Source of the DNA: CAWFPR01 sp963817635
GTDB lineage: Bacteria; Acidobacteriota; Vicinamibacteria; Vicinamibacterales; 2-12-FULL-66-21
Reading direction: 5' to 3'
Length of the DNA: 64,000 nt
Assembly (NCBI GenBank): GCA_963817635.1
Contig: CAWFPR010000016.1
Location: 186,001 to 250,000, forward strand
Below the pieces are notes generated by a model. The model was not told where the DNA came from and did not search any database. It saw only the letters and a list, made by a program, of their open reading frames with translations. A program made the position numbers and the translations under genes. Below are positions 17,757-26,492 of the stretch, in pieces (position 1 is the stretch's first letter; each line of letters begins with the position of its first letter).

Positions 17757-19328
17757 ATGACTGAGGCAACGCAGAAGATCACGTACGCGACGATGAGCGC
17801 GGACCCGAACCTCCATACGGAGTTCGATGCCGCGATCGGGCGCGTCAAGGGGATGCTCGGCAAGACCCATCCGATGTACATCGACGGCAAGCCGGTGACG
17901 GCGGCCGAGCAGTTCGAGGACACGAGCCCCACCGACACCCGTATCGTGCTCGGGAAGTTCCAGAAGGGCGGACGCGAGCACGTGCAGCAGGCCATCGCGG
18001 CCGCGCGCGCGGCGTTCCCGGCCTGGAGCGGCCTGCCCTGGCAGGAGCGCGTCAGGCACCTCAAGAACCTGGCGGACACGATTCGCAAGCACAGTTACGA
18101 TCTCGCGGCGCTGATGGTGCACGAAGTCGGCAAGAACCGTCTGGAGTGCCTCGGCGACACCATGGAGACGGCGGATCTCATCGAGTACTACTGCGACGAG
18201 TTCGCGAAGAACAACGGCTACGAGCGCACCATGGACGCGCTGGGGCCGAACGAGAAGAACATGAGCGTGATGCGCCCGTACGGCGTGTTCGCGGTCATCT
18301 CGCCGTTCAACTTCCCGCTGGCGCTCGCCGGCGGCCCCTCGGGCGGCGCGCTCGTCGCCGGCAACACCGTCGTCTTCAAGCCGGCCACCGACACCGCGCT
18401 GATGGGCGCGAAACTCTACGAGATGGTCGCGGAAGCCGGGCTGCCGAAGGGCGTCTTCAACTTCGTGACCGGCCCCGGCCGCACTGCCGGCCAGGAAATG
18501 ATCGACAACGAAGGCATCGACGGCATCGTCTTTACCGGCTCGATGGAAGTCGGGATGAAGCTGCTGAAGGACAACGGCGGACGCAAGATCCCGCGGCCGG
18601 TGATCATCGAGATGGGCGGGAAGAATCCCGCCATCATCACGGCGCAGGCGGATCTCGACAAGGCGTCCGACGGGGTGTTCCGCTCGGCGTTCGGCGCACA
18701 GGGCCAGAAGTGCTCGGCCTGCTCGCGCGTCTACGTGTCGAAGGAGGTCCGCGACCGGTTCGTGCAGATGCTGATTGAGAAGACGAAGAAGATCAAGATC
18801 GGCAACCCGCTCGAGAAGGATGTCTGGATGGGCCCCGTGGTCAACGAGGGCGCGCTCAAGACGTTCGAGGATGCGGTGGCGCGCGCCAAGGCCGAAGGGG
18901 CGAAGATTCTCTACGGCGGCAACCGCATGATGAACGAACCGTTCAACCATGGGTACTTCGTCGAGCCGACGATCATCGAGAGCAGCAATCCCGACAGCTT
19001 CCTCTTCAAGGAAGAATTCTTCGTGCCGATCACGGCGATTGCGGAAGTGATGACGCTCGACCAGGCGATCGATCTCGCGAACAAGACCGAGTACGGCCTG
19101 ACGGCCGGCATCTTCTCGCAGGACGACAAGGAGATCGACACGTTCTTCAACCGGATTCAGGCGGGCACGACGTACGCGAACCGCCGTTCCGGCGCCACGA
19201 CGGGCGCCTGGCCGGGCATCAATCCGTTCGGCGGGTGGAAGGCCAGCGGCTCGACGGGCCGCGGCACCGGCGGCCCGTGGTACGTGCAGCAGTTCATGCA
19301 CGAGCAGAGCCGCGTCCGGATCAAGTAG
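17757..19328 (+). CDS. 1-pyrroline-5-carboxylate (L-glutamate gamma-semialdehyde) dehydrogenase
   Basis: NAD(P)-dependent aldehyde dehydrogenase of 523 residues that oxidises glutamate semialdehyde to glutamate in proline and arginine breakdown. The catalytic Cys319 sits in GQGQKCSACSR-type context (QGQKCSACSR), which is diagnostic of the P5C dehydrogenase branch. Other marks are SPFNFPLALAGG in the cofactor region, EMGGKNPAII with the conserved Glu, and the end motif SGATTGAWPGINPFGGWK. No proline dehydrogenase gene is adjacent. The specific P5C assignment rests on these motifs and is probable rather than certain. Confidence 0.85.
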   Translation: MTEATQKITYATMSADPNLHTEFDAAIGRVKGMLGKTHPMYIDGKPVTAAEQFEDTSPTDTRIVLGKFQKGGREHVQQAIAAARAAFPAWSGLPWQERVRHLKNLADTIRKHSYDLAALMVHEVGKNRLECLGDTMETADLIEYYCDEFAKNNGYERTMDALGPNEKNMSVMRPYGVFAVISPFNFPLALAGGPSGGALVAGNTVVFKPATDTALMGAKLYEMVAEAGLPKGVFNFVTGPGRTAGQEMIDNEGIDGIVFTGSMEVGMKLLKDNGGRKIPRPVIIEMGGKNPAIITAQADLDKASDGVFRSAFGAQGQKCSACSRVYVSKEVRDRFVQMLIEKTKKIKIGNPLEKDVWMGPVVNEGALKTFEDAVARAKAEGAKILYGGNRMMNEPFNHGYFVEPTIIESSNPDSFLFKEEFFVPITAIAEVMTLDQAIDLANKTEYGLTAGIFSQDDKEIDTFFNRIQAGTTYANRRSGATTGAWPGINPFGGWKASGSTGRGTGGPWYVQQFMHEQSRVRIK

Positions 19329-19374
19329 GCAGGCCCTCACTGACGTTCGGCCGAGGCCGGCATCTGCCCGGGCT

Positions 19375-19515
19375 TCAGCCGGACGTCATCGTTTCACTCG
19401 ACAACGCCCAAGAACATCGCCTCATGGCTGGCCGGCGGCGCTCATGCGCCGCGATGATGCGTCTTTCCAACTCGCCCTGAAGCGCCTCGAGTTGCGGGTG
19501 CAATGGCTGGGTCAT
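19375..19515 (-). CDS. Small coupled ORF, possibly a damaged gene
   Basis: ATG at 19515 overlaps the TGA of the DUF1801 gene (ATGA). The 46-residue product starts MTQPLHPQLEALQGELE, which looks like a genuine amphipathic helix. The C-terminal part is basic and less convincing. An alternative frame after about residue 26 gives SHEAMFLGVVE, and a further one NDDVRLKPGQMP, so a longer frameshifted gene ending near 19340 is possible. No family recognised. Confidence 0.3.
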   Translation of the reverse strand: MTQPLHPQLEALQGELERRIIAAHERRRPAMRRCSWALSSETMTSG

Positions 19516-20006
19516 CGCGCCCTTCCAGTCGCCCGCTGGCGCGGACGCTGCTTCTTCGAGATCGACTTGATCATCGTCTGTCCCCGTCGCCCGGCAGGAA
19601 GGGGCGGATCCGCCTGCGCGACAGCCGCGTCGATGAGCGCCGCGATTGCGGGCTCGGCAAGAGTCGCAGCACCGGGCAGCCGCACGAACCGGTTCTGCTT
19701 GCCACCGCCGAGCAGGACTTTCTGCGGGTCCGGGAGCGTCGCGCCGTAGTAGAACGACAGTCCGACGCCATTGGCCGCGGCGGCCAGCGACACGATCGTG
19801 TCCGAGGAACGCGACGTCGTGGAGAAGCCGAACACGAGAAAGTTGTAGTTGTCGTAGACGATTTCGGTCGCTGTCGGCAGGCGCTTCCGCAACGCCGTCC
19901 GGCACGCGCGGATCGTCCGGGCGACATCGGGCTCGAACTTTGCGATGAACGAGGCGATCTGGGCCGCGGGCGTTTGGGGGTCGCGTCGAGACCGTGGCAG
20001 CGGCAT
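19512..20006 (-). CDS. DUF1801-type protein
   Basis: Protein of 164 residues with the DUF1801 (YdhG-like) pattern: AQIASFIAKFEPDVARTIRACRTALRKRLP, then VYDNYNFLVFGFST and GLSFYYGATLPDP. The C-terminus is rich in Lys and Arg. Some relatives are linked to iron handling or stress, but no activity is established. ATG 20006 is preferred because AGGTAGG stands five bases upstream; that sequence overlaps the end of the cyclophilin gene, so translation is coupled. Confidence 0.75.
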   Translation of the reverse strand: MPLPRSRRDPQTPAAQIASFIAKFEPDVARTIRACRTALRKRLPTATEIVYDNYNFLVFGFSTTSRSSDTIVSLAAAANGVGLSFYYGATLPDPQKVLLGGGKQNRFVRLPGAATLAEPAIAALIDAAVAQADPPLPAGRRGQTMIKSISKKQRPRQRATGRAR

Positions 20007-20012
20007 GAGCAC

Positions 20013-20663
20013 CTACCTCTCGACACCCGCCCGCCTGATGTAGTCCAGCTTCGGGAACTCGCGACGCAGGTACACGTTGCCGCCGTCGAACACGGGATCC
20101 TGACGGCCGGCGCGAATGCCCCCGCCCGCGCGCTCACCGTAGTCCGCATACAATGCGTCGGCAACGTTCATCCCTTCGACGACCCGCGCAAAGGGCACGA
20201 ACGGCTCCGCGTCGTGCCCCACGCTGTTGTCCCGGAGATTGATGAACACCTGTGTCGTTCGTCCGCCCGGATCCTTGAACGCGTAGGCAACCGTTCCGCG
20301 CACGTTCGACAGGACACGCGGATCGTCGGGAATCGTCCGCGAGCGCCAGCGCCTGGCGATGGCGGGATCGCCGTTGATGCCGAACTGCGCCCAGACGCCC
20401 GCGCGAATCCGGAACACGGCCGTATCGTTGTAGTATCCGGCGCGCACGAGATTGTAGAAGCGATCGACCCCGTGGGGCGCCCATTCGCGCCGCATTTCCA
20501 GGACGATAGTGCCGCGGGTCGTCTCCAGTCTGACGTGGCTGCGATCGGGCGCGCGCCGCTCGAACCCGGCGTCATCGGGATTGGGCAGCGACTGACGACC
20601 GCCACCCGAGGCACACGCCACAACAAGGGCCGTCAGGGCCAGGACGCTCTTGACGCAAGTCAT
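20013..20663 (-). CDS. Cyclophilin-type peptidyl-prolyl cis-trans isomerase, lipoprotein
   Basis: Protein-folding enzyme of 216 residues. A lipobox (LTALVVAC) suggests attachment to the membrane by Cys17 or nearby. The cyclophilin core follows: TTRGTIVLEMRREWAP, VDRFYNLVRAGYYNDTAVFRI, TVAYAFKDPGGRTTQVFINL, PFVPFARVVEGMNVAD. The usual active-site Arg/Phe context is replaced in part (FRIRAGVWAQFG instead of FHRVIPGFMIQGG), so isomerase activity may be altered. Its ATG overlaps the TGA of the Clp-domain gene (ATGA). Confidence 0.8.
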   Translation of the reverse strand: MTCVKSVLALTALVVACASGGGRQSLPNPDDAGFERRAPDRSHVRLETTRGTIVLEMRREWAPHGVDRFYNLVRAGYYNDTAVFRIRAGVWAQFGINGDPAIARRWRSRTIPDDPRVLSNVRGTVAYAFKDPGGRTTQVFINLRDNSVGHDAEPFVPFARVVEGMNVADALYADYGERAGGGIRAGRQDPVFDGGNVYLRREFPKLDYIRRAGVER

Positions 20664-21268
20664 TTCGGCAGGCAGCCTCGGAGCTGTTTCAGGGTCGCCA
20701 TCGCCCGCGACAGCAGCGTGGCGGCGTCCTCACTCCCCGGAGTGGCTGCGGCCAGCCCCGCCGCGAGCTGCACCAGATCGTCGATCAGCACGTGAGAATC
20801 GACCTCCGGCCTCACGGGCGCCAGGCGGCTCATGTCGCCCACCAGTTCGGACACGAGCTTGCGCGCCGGCTCCAGCCCGAGTCCATATCCGGCAAGCAGG
20901 CCACCAGCGACTGACGCGTCTTCTCGCAACATCGCGAGCAGCAGATGTTCCGTGCCGATGTGCGCGTGGTGCAACTGGTCGGCCTCCGACGCGGCGACCT
21001 GAAGGACACGCTTGATTTCAGCCGAAAACGGCAACTCGACAGATGTGGCCACCCTTTCGCGGAAGGCCGACCGGTTCTCGATGTCCTCTCGGATGCGCTC
21101 CGGCGTGACCCCGGCCACGCCGAGCACGCGTCCGGCCACCCCTCCCGGCTCGCGCACGAGGCCCAGCAGGAGATGCTCGGTCTCCATGGACAGGGAACCC
21201 TGCTGGGTCGCTTCGTACCGCGCGAAAAACAGCGTCCGTCGCGCCGCCTCGTTGTAGCGTTCGAACAT
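20660..21268 (-). CDS. Stand-alone Clp N-terminal (Clp R) domain protein
   Basis: Protein of 202 residues that consists of the two Clp N repeats and a helical tail, without any AAA+ module. Repeat one: FERYNEAARRTLFFARYEA, TEHLLLGLVREPGGV. Repeat two: FSAEIKRVLQVAASEAD, GTEHLLLAMLRED. In ClpC these repeats bind substrates and adaptors. Alone they may act as an adaptor or regulator; this is inference. GGGGAGCG precedes ATG 21268. The coupled cyclophilin and DUF1801 genes suggest a protein-quality theme. Confidence 0.85.
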   Translation of the reverse strand: MFERYNEAARRTLFFARYEATQQGSLSMETEHLLLGLVREPGGVAGRVLGVAGVTPERIREDIENRSAFRERVATSVELPFSAEIKRVLQVAASEADQLHHAHIGTEHLLLAMLREDASVAGGLLAGYGLGLEPARKLVSELVGDMSRLAPVRPEVDSHVLIDDLVQLAAGLAAATPGSEDAATLLSRAMATLKQLRGCLPK

Positions 21269-21296
21269 GATTCGCTCCCCGATTTCCACGGTCCGT

Positions 21297-24115
21297 TCAC
21301 CTGATGATCGCGCTCGTATACTCCGGTTCGATGTTCTCGAAGTACACGCCCTGGAGCCGCCCGGGCTCGAGCGGTGGCAGGTCGAGCGCGAAGCGGTATC
21401 CCGGGCGGCGGCGAGCGTCGTCAGATCCGCATAGAACCCGACGAACGTTCTCGGCGCGGCGCGGACCGCCGAATACGCCTTCTTCAGTTCCACCGTGCGC
21501 CCGTCGATCGTCAGGCGCGCCTCCCACCGCGGATCGGGCTCGGCGATCTGCACGAACAGCAGCAGCCGTTCGGGCACGAGCCAGGTCGCGCGGAAGTCCT
21601 CCGACGTCCACGGAATCGGCCAGACTTTCCGCCTGGCGGCCAACTGATCGAAGATGCGCTGCGGGATCGTGAAGCCGCCGGTCAGATGCCCGCCGGTCGA
21701 AGCCGGATCGTACGCGATGACGGGCTGGTACTTGCCGAACCGTTCCCCAGCGAACCGGAGCGGGACTGTTACGACGTGTTCGGCGATTGACGCAGACAGG
21801 GTGCGCCTGGCCGTTGACAGTCACCTCGCGGATCGTTCGGTTCGCCGGCAGGATCACCCGGGCTTCCACGTCCGCGCCGACTTCGCCCGTGACGTCCGTC
21901 AGCTGAAGCGTCGTCGCCTCGATACTCGCCTTGCCGGCGACGTTCAGCAGGACGGGCTCACCGGCGTCCAGCGCCTGAAGTTCGAACACGGCGGCGGATC
22001 CGCCATCGATCGGGATCGCCGCCCGCTCGCCCGCCCTCCACGGACCGTGGAGGCGCCCCTCGACCGGATAAAGCTCGTTCAGCACGAATGCCGACGACGA
22101 AGGGTCCATGCCGATGGAGGCGTCCAGCGGGACGCTGGCGTCGAGACGCCGGCCGTTGGGATTGAAAAGGAAGACGAAGCCGTGGTTGCCGGCTATCGCC
22201 GACGTCCCATCGATCTTCCCGATCGCCGGCTGCCCGAGGATCGGCCGCGTGCGGCGCAGCAGCTCCTTGTTCACCGCGGTCCAGTCGATCCAGTGGCGGA
22301 ACCATCGACGATCGGCCTCGGAAAAGGCCTTGAACTCCTCCGGGTCGCGCGCCGGGATCATGTTCATCACGTTGTTCCAGCCCGCCGTGGCGACCGACGA
22401 AAGCAGAGAGTAGCGCCAGCCGAGGTAGTCCCAGTCGCGCTCGCGCAGCGGCAGGAGCACGCGCCCGCGATCGGGCGTCTGTCGCTCCGGCATGTCGCCA
22501 GTGTCGTCGCTGCGCGAGGTCTGGTGCGTGATGAAGCCGGGCACGATCTCGCTCGGCGTGAAATCGTACATGCGATAGCGATAGGCAGTGTATCGCTGCC
22601 GATCAGCAGAGACGCGATCGAAATGCAGATCGGGGAACGGCACGAAGCTCTCGGGCTGCTCGTCGTTCCAGGTCGGATGCGGATAGCTGCCCGCGAGCCA
22701 CGACCACGGGCCATACAGATGGTATGCCTGTCGCCCGTCGATCGCGATGTCCGGCAGGCGCTTCCGCAGTTCCTCCATGACGCGCCGCCACCCTGCCCAC
22801 TGCGCATAGCGGCTCGTGCCCTCGTAGGTGAGGAACGTGTGGTCGAAGGCGAACCCGCCCACGCCGGTCTTGTGCTGGAACGCCACGAGCTCGTCGATCA
22901 GCCAGTCCTGGAGGCTGCGGACGCCGAGGCTCGCATACTGGCGGCCCGGCCGGTTCGCAGGCGACACGAGCCACTCTGCGTTCTGGGAGAACGGCACGAC
23001 CGGATACACGTACGCCACGAGCTTCACGTTCCGGCGCTTCGCGTAGTCGAGCATCTCCTGAACCGACGGCGGCACGTCGCTCGTCCGCGGATCCCACTCT
23101 CCCTTACGGATTTTCTGGCCCAGTCCGAGCCAGAGCACATGCTCCCAGCTCCAGTCGTCCTTACTGTCTTCGCGGCGTGAGAGCGCCGAGTTCGACGGGG
23201 CGAACAGCAAGTGATCCGCACCCAGCTCCGCCGCGCGGTCGATGATCCGCTTGTACTCTTCGCGGCCTTCGGGGAGCGCGACGTCAATCTGGTAGTCGTT
23301 CACACACCAGCCGACCATCAGGTCGAGCGGCTTCTCCGGCTTGTAGAGCAGGAAGCTGCGGACGACGGTCCGTGAAAGCGGCGATCTTCCCCTTCGTCCA
23401 TGCCCGGACCGATCGGCTCTGGTGCCTCCACGCGCCACTCGGGAATCATGCGCTCCGGCACGAACCGGCCGGTCATCCGGTACGGCGTCAGGATGCCGCG
23501 ATCCGCCATGAACGGGCCCTGCCCTTCGCGCCAGTCCATGTCCGGCTTGTAGCGAATCGAGAAAGCGTCGCCCTCACGCGCGAACGCCAGAAACGGATTC
23601 TGCACCAGCGCGAGGAGTCCGCGTCCGCCGCCGAGACGGATGGCGCCGCCGTAGTCGCCCGTGCCAAGTGTCCGCCGGACGCTGCCCGGCACGTACACCG
23701 CCTGCACGGACTCGCCCAGCCGCATGTCGAACATCTGGACATCGTCCACGCGATACGTCGAACCGGCCCGTGCGACGATCGAGAGCTGCTTGCTGACGAA
23801 GGCCCACTCCGGCTGGAGTTCGTAGGCGGCCTCCACCTTGTACGCGTCCGCGGTCCAGGTGTAGGTCACGCGGCCGGACGCGCTCGTGCGCGCCGGCGGC
23901 GCAAGCGCGCGGCTTGCGAACGTCCGTCCGTCAATCGAAACACTGAATTCGTCCTGCGCGATCTGGATCGTGTGGCCGAAGGCGGAGAGCGCGCTCAGCC
24001 CGCGCGCGCCGAACTCCGCGCGCACCTGATCGTTCGTGAGGGCCACGCCGCGTTGAGCGGGCAGGCCGGTCGCGGCCGTCACGGTGAGAACGCAGGCCAG
24101 GAGCGCGCGGCGCAT
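21297..24115 (-). CDS. Secreted TIM-barrel glycosidase-like protein (frameshifted)
   Basis: About 939 residues. Signal peptide MRRALLACVLTVTAATGLPAQ, then a beta-sandwich domain (about residues 25-260), a TIM-barrel domain and C-terminal beta domains ending FENIEPEYTSAIIR. Barrel segments include MVGWCVNDYQIDVALPEGR, ELGADHLLFAPSNSA, NVKLVAYVYPVVPF, GVGGFAFDHTFLTYEGTSRYAQWAGW and IAIDGRQAYHLYGPWSW. The layout (sandwich then barrel) resembles alpha-galactosidase-type GH36 enzymes, but I cannot assign a family. GFAFDHTFL and IAIDGRQ offer candidate catalytic Asp residues. Frame breaks near 23380, 21780, 21650 and 21410. It begins ten bases after the GH31 gene. Confidence 0.6.
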
Positions 24116-24125
24116 TGGGGAGATT

Positions 24126-26436
24126 CTAGTGCAACCGCAGTTCAGAGCCTGAGCGAACCGGCCGGCCTTCGAAGGTCACGCGCCGCAACGACTGGCTCCC
24201 GGCAACCCGCACCTCGATGGCTCGCGCCAGTGGTTCCAGCATCTTCGAGCCAGGCGCGAGGCGCATCGTCAGCGTGCGTGCGCTCTCGCTCCACGCCACC
24301 TCGACGCGCATCCACGCGCCTCGCCGATACTCGAACGAGCGGCCATCGTCTTCGTAGATCGACGCCGTCCCGTCCGCGCCCGGATACACGACCAGCGTGA
24401 GCGGCCCCTCGACTTGTCTCGTCGCTGTACTGCTTGACCGGGCCGAGCGGCAGAATCGCGCCGGCGCGGACGTGAAGCGGCATCGTCTCGAGATCGACGG
24501 CGCGGGAGATCTCGCGCCCTCCGTCGAGCGTCTCCTCGGTCCAGAAGTCGAACCATGTCACCGCGCGGCAGGTAGAGACGCCGAACGGTGGCGCCCTTCC
24601 TCGACAACGGGCGCGACGAGGATGTCGCGGCCCCAGAGGAACTGGTCCCCGCGGGCGATGGCGATCGGATCGTCCAGGGATAGTGCAGCCACATCGCCCG
24701 CATCAGCGGGCAGGCCGGTCGTCGCAGCACTCGCGCACCGCGGTGTAGATGTACGGGCAGCATGCGGTAGCGCAGCTCGAGATACTTCTTGCACGATCGG
24801 CTCGACGGCCGCATTGTGCAGTTCGCTCTCCGGAAGTTCCGCGGCGCCGCCGGTGTAGCCGGCGAACCTCTGACTGGGCCGAGCTCACCGGTGTTCCAGC
24901 CCCACGGCAGCCGCAGGTGCCAGGTGCGTCCGTGCGCGCGGAACAGCGGGCAGAAGGCGCCGAACTGGAACCAGCGCACGTGCAGCTCGCCGGTGTATTC
25001 CGCGGTCGGCACGAAGCCGCCGATGTCGGTCCCCCAGAACGGTATGCCCGAGAGGCTCGTGTTGATCGCGACCGGCACGTGCGTCTTGAGCGTCTCCCAG
25101 GTCGAATACACGTCGCCCGACCAGAGGAACGCTCCGTAACGCTGCATGCCGGGCGCAGCCGTTGCGGTGCAGCGCGAACGGGACGTTCGTTCGGGCGCGA
25201 GCAGCTGCGGGCCCTCCCAGTACATGCGGATGCGCGCCAGGCGCGAGGGGGCATCGAGACCGTCGCCCTGGTCAGGCCACCAGCCGTCGATGCCGAGATC
25301 GTAGACAGGCTTGTGATACGGCCAGTAGCAGGCCACATGCGCGGTCGGTGCCGGCCACTGGTCGATCGGCCGTGCCGGCCGCTCGGGACGGCCTTGTCGG
25401 CGCCGTGCACGGATCGGCGACCGTGCCGGTCATGCGCCGCGCCTTCGATGACGACGTGCAGGACGATCTTGAAGTGCTCCGCGTGCAGTTCATCGATCAT
25501 GTGCTTCGGGTCGGGGAAGTTCGTCCGGCTTCCACGTGAACTCGCCGTTGTGCGTGTTCCACCCTGACGGCGTGAATTCCGTGCCGAGATAGATCAAGCG
25601 CGTCGCACGGCAGCCGCTTCTCGCGGAACGTTTTCGCGACCCACAGGACCTCGTCCGGCCCCGCCAGCGTCCGGTGCGACTGCAGGTAGCCGAACGTCCA
25701 GAGCGGCGGCAGCTCCGCGAATCCCGTCACGCGTGCGTACGCCCGCATGATTTCCGCCGGATTCGCGACGATGCCGTGACGAAGATGTCGAAGGGCGGCG
25801 CTGTCGGCCAATCGGCGTCAGCGTGCCGTAGGGGCCGGTGAGATCGAAGCTGCCGAGCGGCTGGTGAATGAAGAGTCGCCCAGCCGCTCCGGTGCCGATC
25901 AGCCACTGGATCGGTACGCGTCCGCCGTGCGTGCGCAACTGGTAGCCGCCCTGCCCGTTGCGCATGCGGTCCACTACGCCGCGGCGATCGAACTGGGCGC
26001 CGCCTTCGCCGAAGCCGAGCAGGGGTCCCCCGCCAAGCGAGAACGTCAGGCCGCCTGATTTCTCATCGAACGTGAGGCGCTGCACCGGCGTGCCGTTGGC
26101 GGTGACGATGTCGAGGGCCGGTGGGATCGAGGCGAACGCGACCCGCAGGTTGCCCGCACGCAGCGGTCCGGCCGGCCCCGCCGTGCGACGCGTCGAGAGG
26201 ATGCGGCCGGCCGCGGCCGGAACCAGCGCTCCGTCATCCGCCACGGCGCCGTCGAGCGGCAGCGCCGTGATGCGAACCGTCGAGGGACTGACAGCCAGGA
26301 CCGCAATCTCGACCGGGCGTCCCGCGATCACGATCGGCGACGGCTGCCCGCGGAGGATGCCGCCGCGAAACGCCACGCCAGCGCCCGCGCAACCCAGCGT
26401 TTCAGCACGTTCGCGACGCGACAGTGGCTCTGGCAT
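24126..26436 (-). pseudogene. GH31 family alpha-glucosidase/alpha-xylosidase, heavily frameshifted
   Basis: Recognisable GH31 enzyme split over at least eight frame changes between about 24400 and 25830. The N-terminal beta-sandwich runs from MPEPLSRRERAE to GPLLGFGEGGAQFDRRG. Catalytic barrel pieces in other frames are ELPPLWTFGYLQSHRT, DLGIDGWWPDQGDG (with the nucleophile Asp), YGAFLWSGDVYSTW, LSGIPFWGTDIGGF and HVRWFQFGAFCPLFRAHGR. The end reads RVTFEGRPVRSGSELRLH. No signal peptide is visible from ATG 26436. The error density is far above that of its neighbours, so real decay is possible, but the intact conserved blocks argue for sequence errors. Confidence 0.7.
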
Positions 26437-26447
26437 GCCGTGGACTA

Positions 26448-26453
26448 TACAAT
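26448..26453 (+). promoter_or_regulatory. Putative -10 box of the S9 peptidase gene
   Basis: TATACAAT spans 26446-26453, giving a TACAAT -10 hexamer 39 bases before ATG 26493. The AAGGAG ribosome-binding site lies between. The divergent GH31 gene starts at 26436, so both promoters share a 56-base gap. Confidence 0.45.
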
Positions 26454-26492
26454 GCCGCCACGCATCCGCGTCTTCTTCGCAAGGAGCCTCGC

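Noticed and set aside
24126..26436. Several separate small genes in the GH31 region
   Set aside because: The fragments are consecutive pieces of one GH31 enzyme in different frames.
26424..26492. Upstream extension of the S9 peptidase to a start at 26424
   Set aside because: The extension overlaps the divergent gene and the promoter. ATG 26493 has AAGGAG and begins the signal peptide.
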